NCBI GenBank assembly: GCA_947495035.1
Contig: CANLXI010000034.1
Coordinates: 1-64,000 of the forward strand
From: an uncultured Granulosicoccus sp.
GTDB lineage: Bacteria; Pseudomonadota; Gammaproteobacteria; Granulosicoccales; Granulosicoccaceae
Direction of reading: 5' to 3'
DNA length: 64,000 nt
A program made the translations under genes and the position numbers. How positions within the stretch are numbered: position 1 is the stretch's first letter; each line of letters starts with the position of its first letter. The notes beneath the pieces were generated by a model. That model was not told the origin of the DNA. It saw only the letters and a list, made by a program, of their open reading frames with translations, and ran no database searches. Shown piece after piece: positions 52,938 to 61,880 of the stretch.

Positions 52938-55900
52938 ATGTCATTCATACCCGGATTCCAGGCAGGAGAACGACTATACGAGAGCAGGAACTCCCTGATT
53001 GTTCGCGCCAGTCGAGACAGCGACGGACTGCCGGTGGTCATCAAGATATTGAAGAACGACTATCCGTCGCCGGAGGAGCTGGCGCGCTATCGTCGGGAAT
53101 TCGAGATTACTCGCAGTCTGGATCTGCCGGGAGTCATTCACAGTTACGAGCTGCGACGCCACGAAAAGACCTTGCTGATGGTGCTGGAGGACTTCGACGG
53201 TATGTCCCTTGCCGATCTCATGGCCAATCGATCACTGTCGCTCGATGAATTTCTGGATGCTGCCATTCAGCTGGTCGAGGCATTGAAGCACATTCACCAG
53301 GCCGGCATCGTCCACAAGGATATCTGTCCGGCCAATCTTGTCATCAATCCGGGCACCGGCGAGATCAAGTTCATCGATTTCGGGATAGCCACGCGATTTT
53401 CCAGTGAACAGCCGGTGTTGAGTAGCCCGGAGGTTCTCGAAGGAACGCTGGCCTACATGTCGCCGGAGCAGACCGGCCGCATGAACCGGACGCTGGATTA
53501 TCGCAGCGACTTCTATTCGCTGGGAGCCACTTTTCATGAAATGCTGACGGGCGTTCGCCCTTTCGAAAACGTCGACTTCATGGAACTGGTGCACAGTCAC
53601 ATTGCCCGGGAACCGGTACCGGCACACCGATGCAAGGCGGATGTGCCCCTGCCGCTGTCCAAGATCGTCAGCAAGCTGATGAGCAAGAAGGCCGAGAACC
53701 GCTATCAGAGCGCCATGGGTCTGCTGGCAGATCTGGAAACGGTCAGGGAGGGTGAATCACTGGAACGGTTCGAGGCTGGTCGCAGTGACTACTCGGCGCA
53801 TTTCCACATCCCCGAGAGGCTCTATGGTCGGGACAAGGAAGTGAAGGAGCTGCTGGCAGCGTTCGACAGAGCCAGCGACGGGCGTGCCGAGATGATACTG
53901 GTCGGTGGGTATTCGGGCGTTGGCAAGTCTGCACTGGTTCGCGAGATACACAAACCGGTGACTGCCGCTCGGGGCTATTTCATCGCCGGGAAATTCGATC
54001 AGATGCAGAGCAATACGCCGTACTCGGGAATGGTGGCCGCGCTGCGAGATCTGGTCAGACAGATTTTGACAGAGAGCGTCGATGGGCTGGAGCAATGGCG
54101 CGCGGACCTGCAGGCAGCGTTGTCGCCCAACGCCCAGCTCATTCTGGATGTGCTCCCGGAACTGGAACTGGTCATCGGGCCCCAGCCGACGTTGCCCGAG
54201 CTGGAGTTTGCGGAAACCACCAATCGCTTCAAGCGAACCATCAGGCAGTTCCTGCTGACGCTGTGCAGTCGGGAGCGCATGATCGTTCTGTTTCTGGATG
54301 ATCTGCAGTGGGCGGATTCGGCGACGCTGAGCCTGTTGGAGGCAGTCCTTTGCGATGAGGCACTCAGGCATTTGCTGTTGATAGGCGCCTACCGAGACAA
54401 CGAAGTGGATGGACAGCACCCGTTGAGTCTGGCCTTGCAAGACATACAACAGGGCGGCGGTCACCTGCAGTTCATGACCGTGGCACCGCTGACACTGACG
54501 GATATCGTGCGCCTGCTGGCGGACACCTTGTCTGCCGACAGAGGCCAGCTGACGTCACTGGCCAGACTGATCGTGCAGAAAACGCATGGCAACCCCTTGT
54601 TCGTGCGTCAGTTTCTACTGGATCTCGAGCGTGCCGGATTGCTGACTCAGGAGGCCTCCAGTGTCTCTGAGCGGGCACGTTGGCAGTGGGACCTTAACGC
54701 GATCAAGGCAGCTGGCATTACCGACAACGTCATCGACCTGCTGCTGGGTAAATTGCAGCGCCTGCCGCTGGAGGCTCAGGAAGCCCTGCAACTGGCGGCG
54801 TGTATCGGTAACCAGTTCGATATCGATACGCTGGCGTTGATACAGCATTCAACGCGTGAGATGGCGTTCGAGAGTCTTCGTCCGGCCTTGCACGAAGAGC
54901 TGATCCGGCCACTGACGCAGTTGACCACCTCTGATGAGGACGATGTGCTGTCACCGCTGGTGGTACGCGACTGGTGTTTTCAGCACGATCGCATTCAACA
55001 GGCTGCCTACAGTCTGATCGAGAAGAACCGGCAGAAACAGGTACATCTGGCCATTGGCCGACGCCTGCAGCAGACCCTGTCGCCGACGGCACTGAAGGAA
55101 CGAGTGTTCGAGGTGGTGGATCACCTGAACTACGGCTGCGAACTGATCGGGGACGAACAGGAAAAACTGGCACTGGCAGAACTCGACCTGATGGCCGCAG
55201 GCAAGGCGGCCGATGCGACTGCCTATCAGTCGGCGCTGGCCTTGATCGTGACAGCCCAGGATCTGGTCAATGACCCGGACTGGACGCGGCACTACGAGCT
55301 GACCTCGGAGATCGTTCGCCAGCGGGCTAAGCTGGAATACCTGAACGGTCACTTCAATCAGTGTTCCAGGCTGGTTCTTGAATCATTGGAGAAATCGCGC
55401 AGCGATCTGGAGAAGGCGGAGGTCTGTTTCACGCGTATTGCGCAGCATACCTTGCTCACCGAATACCAGGAGGCTCTGGAAGCTGGCTGCCGGGCCCTGC
55501 AGTTGGTGGGCGTGGAGTTGCCGCTGGACGATGTACAGACGGCCGGTGAACAGGCCATCGCTCGAGTCGTGCAGCTGATGGAAGGTGTGGATATCGATTC
55601 CCTGATAGACAGGCCGGTCGTGGACAGCGCCGAGATGGCCCTGGCGCAGCGCTGCCTTCGCCATCTGACCATTGCAGCCTTTCTGTCCAATCAGCAGCTG
55701 TTTCCGCTGATCGTCGGTACTTCGGTCGGCATATCACTGGAACATGGGAATGCGCCGACCTCAGCCTTGTCATTTTCCAACTATGGTCTGATCATCGGTG
55801 CCTATATGGGTCGATTCCGTGAGGGCTATCAGTTTGGAGAGCTGGCCTTGCGTCTGTGTGACAAGTTCCCGGGGAAGGCACCGACTGCCACAGTCTGCCT

Positions 55901-58532
55901 GGTACATGGCATCGAGCTGATGCCGTGGGTCAGACACATCCGGCACTCCAGGCCGGTGATCGACCGAGGCTATCGCGCAGGGCTGGATTCCGGCGACATT
56001 CTCTGGGCCGGTTATCTGGTCATGTATCGAGTCATGCTGGATTCCTTCGCCGGCAAGCCCCTGGACGATATCATCGATGGCATACCCGATCAGCTGGCTT
56101 TCAACGCCCGCACCAGAAACCCGGGGGCGACCGCCTGCATCGTTGCTCATCAGATCGTTCTGTCCACACTGGCGGGTCGTAGCCGATCCAGTGCAGACTT
56201 TTCGGCCGGCGAGATCGACGAGAGCGCTTTCCTGAAATCCTGTGAAGAGCATCAGATTGCCATGGCACTGTGCTTCTACAGGATCCGCAAGGCTCAGGCC
56301 TTGTATCTGTTCGGCAGGCCTGCGGAGGCCCTGGAGGAGACACGGGCGATCGAGGACAAGCTCAGTTATATCGTCAATCACCCGAATCTGGCCGAGCGGC
56401 TGCTCTATCAGTCACTGGCGCTCAGTGCGCTGGCGGCAGGCCAGGACGATGACACGCGAATGCGGACGATGGATCAACTGTCGGACAACCTTGCGCAGTT
56501 GACTTTATGGGCGGAGCATTGTCCCGAGAACTTTCTGGCCAAGCGCTTGATGGTGGAGGCCGAGATTGCTCGGCTGGATGATCGGGATGCCGATGCCCTG
56601 GAGTTGTACGATCGCGCCATTGATGCGGCACACGAAGGCCAGTTTCTGCAAGACGAAGCGCAGGCGAACGAGCTGGCTGCCAGGTTCTGTCTGGACAAGC
56701 GCACGAATTCCCGCGCCGGCGCCATGTACTTGCGAGATGCGAGATACGCCTTACAGATGTGGGGAGCCAGTCGCAAGGTTGAGGAGCTGGAGCTGGAGTT
56801 CCCGCAGCTGCTGACCGAGTATCGAGATGCCCGTACCGCCTCGGCCGGCCAGACAGCGGCGACTTTCGGCACACGTGATTTCTCGACCCGGCAACTGGCC
56901 ATGGCAAACCTGGATCTGAATACCCTGGTCAAGGCCGGAGAGACCCTGTCGGGCGAGGTGGTACTGGCCAGATTGCTGGATCGCCTGCTGGGTATCGTCA
57001 TGGAAAACGCAGGGGCACAACGTGGCGTGCTGCTGTTGTCCAGAGACGGTGAATTGTTCATCGAGGCCGAGGCCAGTGTGCTCTCGGAGCAAGCCTCCGT
57101 TCTCATGTCCATTCCGATCGATTCGGTCGACGGCAGTACACTGGTACCGGCAGGGGTCATACACTTTGCTGCGCGCACCGAGAATGTGGTGGTCGTGGCG
57201 GATGCGCAGATCGATGAGCGATTCATGGCAGATTCCTATGTGCAACGCAAGGGTTCACGCTCTCTGTTGTGCCAGCCGATTCTCAGTCAGGGCAAGTTGC
57301 TCGGCCTGGTCTATCTCGAAAACGAACTGATCAGTTCGGCATTCACGCCGGAACGAACCCGCTTGTTGTCGCTGCTTTCCGGGCAGATCGCGATCTCGAT
57401 CAACAATGCCGAGCTGGTGGAAAACCTGGAGGTCAAGGTACGGGAACGAACCCGTCAACTGGAGCTTCACTCGCGATTCATCGAGCAGACCTTCGGACGT
57501 TACCTGTCCACCGAGATTGCCGACAGTCTGCTCAAATCCACCGATGGCCCCGATTTCAGTGGTCGCAAGACCACAGTGACGGTGCTGATGTCCGACTTGC
57601 GGGGCTTTTCGACATTCTCCGACTCATTGGATCCTGAAACCATCGTCAAGCTGCTGAACAATTACCTGAGCGAGATGACCACGGTCATTCAGAAATACAA
57701 CGGCACGATAGACGAATTCATCGGTGATGCCATCCTGGTGATCTTCGGAGCACCCTTCCAGCGTGCAGATGATGCCGAGCGAGCCGTGGCCTGCGCGTTG
57801 AAGATGCAATTGATGATGGCTCGTGTGAATGCCTGGAATGTGCTGAATGGGCTGCCCGAGCTGGAGATGGGCATTGGCATCAATACCGGTGAAGTGGTTG
57901 CCGGCAACATCGGGTCACGGAAACGGGCCAAGTACGGAGTCGTTGGCAGCAACGTCAACATGGCTGGCAGAATCGAAGGTCATACCGTGGGTGGTCAGGT
58001 GCTGATCTCGAAGTCGACCCGGGATGCTGTCCAGTCGCCCTTGCAGTTGGTCGATATCGGTAGCGTCGAACCCAAGGGGGCCACGAATCCGGTGCAGCTG
58101 TTTGATGTCAGGGGACTGCTGGGCAACCACGATCTGCGACTGCCGGAGCCGTCGGATGCCTGGGTAGAGCTGAGCCGGGGGTTGCCGCTGGGTTTCCGCC
58201 ATCTGGAGGGCAAGATGCTGGAAGGGCGCACACGGCGGGGTGTCATGATGGGTCTGTCTGCCCGGGAAGCCGAGATCCAGTGTCGCTCGATGCCGCCGCC
58301 TTTTACCGATCTGTGGCTGGAACTGGACGCCGCTGACGATGCACCGATGATTACCGGAATTTACGGCAAGGTGCTGCGGCGATCGTCCCGGGCAGGGCGA
58401 TTCATTCTGCGTTTCACCGCCATGCCTGCAGAGGCCCAGCGACGCCTGCTCGGCGTCAGGACGCGTCGTGCCGTCAACCTGTCCGATCATGAGGAAAGTA
58501 CCCGGCTGGTTCCCGAGGAGGGGCAAACCTGA
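52938..58532 (+). CDS. Kinase/AAA ATPase/GAF/class III nucleotide cyclase
   Basis: A 1,864-residue signalling protein. The N-terminal Ser/Thr kinase domain (about 1-280) has K36, HKD at 126-128 (HKDICPANL) and DFG at 147-149. An AAA/STAND ATPase follows (Walker A GGYSGVGKS with K330; LFLDDLQWAD), then a long helical TPR-like middle, a GAF domain (about 1347-1490), a coiled linker and a class III cyclase domain with metal ligands D1553 (MSDLRGF) and D1597 (EFIGDAI). In the purine-selecting positions it has E1593 and G1667 where adenylate cyclases usually have Lys and Asp/Thr. The ATG at 52938 is two bases after the halogenase stop, so it reads as the last gene of the RiPP operon; a frame extension to 52752 would overlap the halogenase. 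Confidence 0.9.
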   Translation: MSFIPGFQAGERLYESRNSLIVRASRDSDGLPVVIKILKNDYPSPEELARYRREFEITRSLDLPGVIHSYELRRHEKTLLMVLEDFDGMSLADLMANRSLSLDEFLDAAIQLVEALKHIHQAGIVHKDICPANLVINPGTGEIKFIDFGIATRFSSEQPVLSSPEVLEGTLAYMSPEQTGRMNRTLDYRSDFYSLGATFHEMLTGVRPFENVDFMELVHSHIAREPVPAHRCKADVPLPLSKIVSKLMSKKAENRYQSAMGLLADLETVREGESLERFEAGRSDYSAHFHIPERLYGRDKEVKELLAAFDRASDGRAEMILVGGYSGVGKSALVREIHKPVTAARGYFIAGKFDQMQSNTPYSGMVAALRDLVRQILTESVDGLEQWRADLQAALSPNAQLILDVLPELELVIGPQPTLPELEFAETTNRFKRTIRQFLLTLCSRERMIVLFLDDLQWADSATLSLLEAVLCDEALRHLLLIGAYRDNEVDGQHPLSLALQDIQQGGGHLQFMTVAPLTLTDIVRLLADTLSADRGQLTSLARLIVQKTHGNPLFVRQFLLDLERAGLLTQEASSVSERARWQWDLNAIKAAGITDNVIDLLLGKLQRLPLEAQEALQLAACIGNQFDIDTLALIQHSTREMAFESLRPALHEELIRPLTQLTTSDEDDVLSPLVVRDWCFQHDRIQQAAYSLIEKNRQKQVHLAIGRRLQQTLSPTALKERVFEVVDHLNYGCELIGDEQEKLALAELDLMAAGKAADATAYQSALALIVTAQDLVNDPDWTRHYELTSEIVRQRAKLEYLNGHFNQCSRLVLESLEKSRSDLEKAEVCFTRIAQHTLLTEYQEALEAGCRALQLVGVELPLDDVQTAGEQAIARVVQLMEGVDIDSLIDRPVVDSAEMALAQRCLRHLTIAAFLSNQQLFPLIVGTSVGISLEHGNAPTSALSFSNYGLIIGAYMGRFREGYQFGELALRLCDKFPGKAPTATVCLVHGIELMPWVRHIRHSRPVIDRGYRAGLDSGDILWAGYLVMYRVMLDSFAGKPLDDIIDGIPDQLAFNARTRNPGATACIVAHQIVLSTLAGRSRSSADFSAGEIDESAFLKSCEEHQIAMALCFYRIRKAQALYLFGRPAEALEETRAIEDKLSYIVNHPNLAERLLYQSLALSALAAGQDDDTRMRTMDQLSDNLAQLTLWAEHCPENFLAKRLMVEAEIARLDDRDADALELYDRAIDAAHEGQFLQDEAQANELAARFCLDKRTNSRAGAMYLRDARYALQMWGASRKVEELELEFPQLLTEYRDARTASAGQTAATFGTRDFSTRQLAMANLDLNTLVKAGETLSGEVVLARLLDRLLGIVMENAGAQRGVLLLSRDGELFIEAEASVLSEQASVLMSIPIDSVDGSTLVPAGVIHFAARTENVVVVADAQIDERFMADSYVQRKGSRSLLCQPILSQGKLLGLVYLENELISSAFTPERTRLLSLLSGQIAISINNAELVENLEVKVRERTRQLELHSRFIEQTFGRYLSTEIADSLLKSTDGPDFSGRKTTVTVLMSDLRGFSTFSDSLDPETIVKLLNNYLSEMTTVIQKYNGTIDEFIGDAILVIFGAPFQRADDAERAVACALKMQLMMARVNAWNVLNGLPELEMGIGINTGEVVAGNIGSRKRAKYGVVGSNVNMAGRIEGHTVGGQVLISKSTRDAVQSPLQLVDIGSVEPKGATNPVQLFDVRGLLGNHDLRLPEPSDAWVELSRGLPLGFRHLEGKMLEGRTRRGVMMGLSAREAEIQCRSMPPPFTDLWLELDAADDAPMITGIYGKVLRRSSRAGRFILRFTAMPAEAQRRLLGVRTRRAVNLSDHEESTRLVPEEGQT

Positions 58533-58592
58533 GGCAGGTTCCCGCACAGCTCACCGGACACAGTCTGACCTGAGGGCAACGCTCGGGAGCGC

Positions 58593-58611
58593 CGCAGGAG
58601 ATTCCCCTGCG
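58593..58611. terminator. Hairpin between convergent cyclase genes
   Basis: CGCAGG (58593-58598) pairs with CCTGCG (58606-58611) around a seven-base loop in the 119-base gap between two genes that end facing each other. The stem is short and there is no T-run, so a terminator role is only possible. Confidence 0.3.
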
Positions 58612-58651
58612 CTCATGATTCTCCCGGCAAGTGGGTCTGCAGGCCCCGGAT

Positions 58652-60031
58652 TCAGGGGTGCCGTTTGCGTGCTTCGTAGATCTTGACCGGCTTGCTGCGA
58701 CCTCTGAGTATTTCGCTGCCTTTTCGGGTAAACCGGAATATCTTCGGGTCGCACAGTTGCCGTGTTCTCGACGAGATCAGATTGTTGGCGTCGTACTGCT
58801 TGCCCAGTTGTTGCAGTCTGGCGGCGATATTCACATCGTCACCATAAACGGTGTAGCTCAAGCGGTCCGCTGTGCCGATGAATCCACCAACGATGGTGCC
58901 GGTATTCACCCCGGCACGTATCGAGAGCGTGATACCACCGGTAAATCGGTGCCGTTGCAGTAATTCCTGAATTTCAATGGCCGCTCTGACAGCATGCGTC
59001 GCGTGGTGCAGATCACGGGTTGGCAGATTGAAGCTTGCCAGAATGGCGTCCCCCTGGAACTGATTGATCACTCCATGATTGCGTTCTATCGGCTCCGAGA
59101 TGAGGCTGAAGAATTCGTTCAGTGTGCTTATCAGGGTCTCCGGTGGCAGGCGCTCGGCCAGGTTGGTGAAAGAGACAAGATCGACAAACAGAATGCTGGC
59201 TTCACGCGTTTCGGTCTGAGCATCGATCAGTGGTCCACTGGTCTTGGTGATCTGCTCTGCCACTCCCTGTGGGACAAACAGTGACAGACTCTCCGCCGTG
59301 CGGCCTTCCACGATGGCCTGAATCAGCAGTCGCCTGCCTCGGGCAACGGCCAGTGTCAGGATGATGGTCACCATGAGGATCGAAATGATCTTGTCCAGCT
59401 CGCCGCCGATCAGAACCTGGTTGGAGGTCAGATAGACCACGTAGTCGCGGGTCACGATGGTTTGGGGCGACTCGGCGATGACCGCCAGCAACACCAGCAG
59501 GGACCAGCCAAGCGCTGCCACGATACCGGATATCAGTACGAAGCCAGGCTCGAATCGCAGCGCACGCAAGGCAATGAAGATGAAGACATAGAGCAGAGTC
59601 GGCGATTTCAGGTAGAAGGAGGGAGGCTGCATGTACTGCAGGTGAAACGACCAGATCAGGCCCATCAACAAGGCCATGTCAACCAGTACCGAGATGACCA
59701 GCAAGGGGTAGTTCAGACGAATCTTGTAGGTCAGATACAGACGCGCGCAGGCAAACAGACACCAGGCACTCAGGAAGATCGGAACCGGCTCGAATTTGCC
59801 GTCGACGGGCAGGGTATTGGGCGCTGCCGCATACAGCGTGGCGAAGACCAGCAGAATGGACAGCTGAATCCAGCTGATCAGCCGTTCGCTGCCGTGCTGC
59901 TGCTCTTCGATGGCGGTGCGCAGGGACTCGGGCAGGGCTGCATACTCTCTGCCGCTGAAGAACCAGACATGTTTCGACCTGAAGCTGTCAAGCAGACTGC
60001 GGGCAGCTGATCTGTAAGAGTTATCCGGCAA
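58652..60031 (-). CDS. Membrane class III adenylate/guanylate cyclase
   Basis: A 459-residue cyclase. About six hydrophobic helices (residues about 50-240) precede a cytoplasmic class III catalytic domain with both metal aspartates (D284 in ILFVDLVSFTN, D328 in NQFQGDAIL) and a typical SYTVYGDDVNIAARL segment. The position that is Lys in adenylate cyclases is Gln (Q324), so nucleotide choice is uncertain. The start appears to be TTG at 60031 preceded by an AGGAAAA site; no ATG lies near. It is convergent with the large kinase-cyclase, and a DUF3095 gene lies upstream on the same strand. Confidence 0.88.
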   Translation of the reverse strand: MPDNSYRSAARSLLDSFRSKHVWFFSGREYAALPESLRTAIEEQQHGSERLISWIQLSILLVFATLYAAAPNTLPVDGKFEPVPIFLSAWCLFACARLYLTYKIRLNYPLLVISVLVDMALLMGLIWSFHLQYMQPPSFYLKSPTLLYVFIFIALRALRFEPGFVLISGIVAALGWSLLVLLAVIAESPQTIVTRDYVVYLTSNQVLIGGELDKIISILMVTIILTLAVARGRRLLIQAIVEGRTAESLSLFVPQGVAEQITKTSGPLIDAQTETREASILFVDLVSFTNLAERLPPETLISTLNEFFSLISEPIERNHGVINQFQGDAILASFNLPTRDLHHATHAVRAAIEIQELLQRHRFTGGITLSIRAGVNTGTIVGGFIGTADRLSYTVYGDDVNIAARLQQLGKQYDANNLISSRTRQLCDPKIFRFTRKGSEILRGRSKPVKIYEARKRHP

Positions 60032-60135
60032 ATCAGGTTTTCCTGTTACGGTCCGATCGGTCCACGAGCCAAGTGTGGCACGAATGCCGGGTCATGCGAG
60101 GCGTGGGCGTGTCGTACGGGCAGGGGGGCTGACCA

Positions 60136-61347
60136 TCATGAGTCGACGGACTCGCCAACTGCATGGCCTGGCGTTGGTTCATGGGAGCTCACTTGCAACT
60201 TGTATTCCTTTGCGGCGGACCAGAATCCGCCATTGTCCCCGTCGATGAAATGCAGGTGCTGACTGGATTCCAGATCGAACAGCAGGCAGGTCATCAACGC
60301 CTTCTCGGTCTCGAAGATACCGAAGTCGATCTGCCCGGCGGCGTGCATTCTGTCCAGCAGCTGACGTATGCCGGCCACCTGCTCCTCGGTGCAATCGAGC
60401 ACCATTCGCAGAACATCGTCGAATTTGCAGAAATCACTGTTGGTACGGATCTCCTCGCGGTACCGAGCGGGATTGTAGTTTCCACCCTGGCGACCGAACA
60501 GTTCCATGATCCACTGCAGGAAACTCTGAACATAAAGTTGTGCCAGTCGACGTCCATAGGATTTCTTCGCCCGTGTGGCCCTGGCTTCCGCCGCCAGACC
60601 CTTGGGTGGCCAGCGAAATCGCAGCGACCCGACACTGACGGGGCTGGCCTGGTCGAGTTCGGGGCCAATGAGTGCCGCGAGATTGTCGAGAAATGCCGAG
60701 GTGATCGCTTGCCGCTGTTTGAAGTCGGCAGCCTGGGATTTCACCAGCAAACAGACAATGCGACCTTTCTGCGAGTGTAGAGGTTCCCAGCGACAGGAAA
60801 GGCCGGTCAGGTCAGGCAGGCCGGGTAGCGAGTATTCAGGCACGACATAGCGTGACGATGTCTGTTCGTTCTTGATCAGTGCTTCGGCCAGTTCGACACC
60901 GCCTCCTCCGAACAGGGCCAGTGAGTTTCCCGGAGAGACTTCGTGCCGCGCGACCAGAACATCCCGGCCGCGTTGGCGAACCTCACGAATCGGGACGAAG
61001 GCGATGCGCAGGTCCAGCTGGAAATCGTCTCTGGCAAGGGAACGGGTACGCACCAGGGCAGCCTCGACATCGGCCTGGTAGGCGGAATCGAGCAGCAGGG
61101 TGGCACCGTCTCCGCCAAAGACAAAGGGCCAGTCACGCAAACCCGTGGCGTTGCGCACGGCGCAGATGGCCGCACCACCGATCATGTTGACATCCTTGTA
61201 GCGACCTTCGGCGACTGCGCGAGTCGAGCTGCGAATGTCCGTGATGACGATGACCCAGTTTTCAGGCGCAGGAAAGAAGTTCTTGCCGTCCACCACACCG
61301 GTGAAGTGAGAGGTCCTCGGGATGCTGTTGAAGAATCCGGTATTCAC
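60136..61347 (-). CDS. DUF3095 protein (cyclase-like)
   Basis: A 403-residue cytoplasmic protein of the DUF3095 family. The N-terminal segment VIVITDIRSSTRAVAEGRYKDVNMIGGAA looks like the first metal-binding strand-loop of class III nucleotide cyclases, and WPFVFGGDGATLLL looks like the second. The FGGDGA motif replaces the usual IGDA. The C-terminal half is helical and family-specific (YNPARYREEIRTNSDFCKFDD). Enzymatic activity is not established for this family. The start is GTG 61347. It lies 104 bases upstream of the membrane cyclase gene and is probably co-transcribed with it, adding a third cyclase-like protein to the locus. Confidence 0.8.
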   Translation of the reverse strand: MNTGFFNSIPRTSHFTGVVDGKNFFPAPENWVIVITDIRSSTRAVAEGRYKDVNMIGGAAICAVRNATGLRDWPFVFGGDGATLLLDSAYQADVEAALVRTRSLARDDFQLDLRIAFVPIREVRQRGRDVLVARHEVSPGNSLALFGGGGVELAEALIKNEQTSSRYVVPEYSLPGLPDLTGLSCRWEPLHSQKGRIVCLLVKSQAADFKQRQAITSAFLDNLAALIGPELDQASPVSVGSLRFRWPPKGLAAEARATRAKKSYGRRLAQLYVQSFLQWIMELFGRQGGNYNPARYREEIRTNSDFCKFDDVLRMVLDCTEEQVAGIRQLLDRMHAAGQIDFGIFETEKALMTCLLFDLESSQHLHFIDGDNGGFWSAAKEYKLQVSSHEPTPGHAVGESVDS

Positions 61348-61880
61348 CGCAGCGTTCTGCCAGCTGTGAGTGAAAGAGCTGGAGGGTGATCCAACCGCCG
61401 GGTGCCTGCTTCGGTGTGAGGGGTCATGGGCTCAGTGTTCCTTGAGTGCGACAGTGTTGCTGCCGATACGAAGGACAGCGCGGATCGGAGCTTGTCCAGC
61501 CGCCCTGATCGAGCGTGATTCAGTCATGGTGAGGCACGACAATGGCAGATGGTCATTTTTCTGGCACCGGATTCGCTGGAATTTCCGTGGTCGTGCAACG
61601 CCGGCTCTGTTGCGGAAGCGTTGCACTGCTGCCTGTAAGGAAGGTGTCAACGAGACTGGTCCGACGCTGTTCAATGGGCGTCTTGAATGGAAAATGATAC
61701 GCGAAATCAATGACATGGCCGAGTTCGTCTGCAGGTCGAGACAAGTCTTGTTGATATCCATCAACGATCAAGGGCTCCCCATCGCCTAGACTGGGGTCCG
61801 GCACGAAGCGGGTCGGATTCTGTCTATACTATGCGCTTCAGAACAATCTCTATTGGCTAGTGATCGAGGATCTCAAACAA
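61348..61880. other. Intergenic region upstream of icd
   Basis: About 530 bases without a supported gene. Frames such as 61370-61789 (+) and 61432-61764 (-) are composition-driven and match nothing known. A possible -10 element TATACT lies at 61825-61830, about 50 bases before icd, without a convincing -35. Confidence 0.5.

Noticed and set aside
61370..61804. Small frames on both strands upstream of icd
   Set aside because: They overlap one another, lack ribosome binding sites and show no recognisable motifs.
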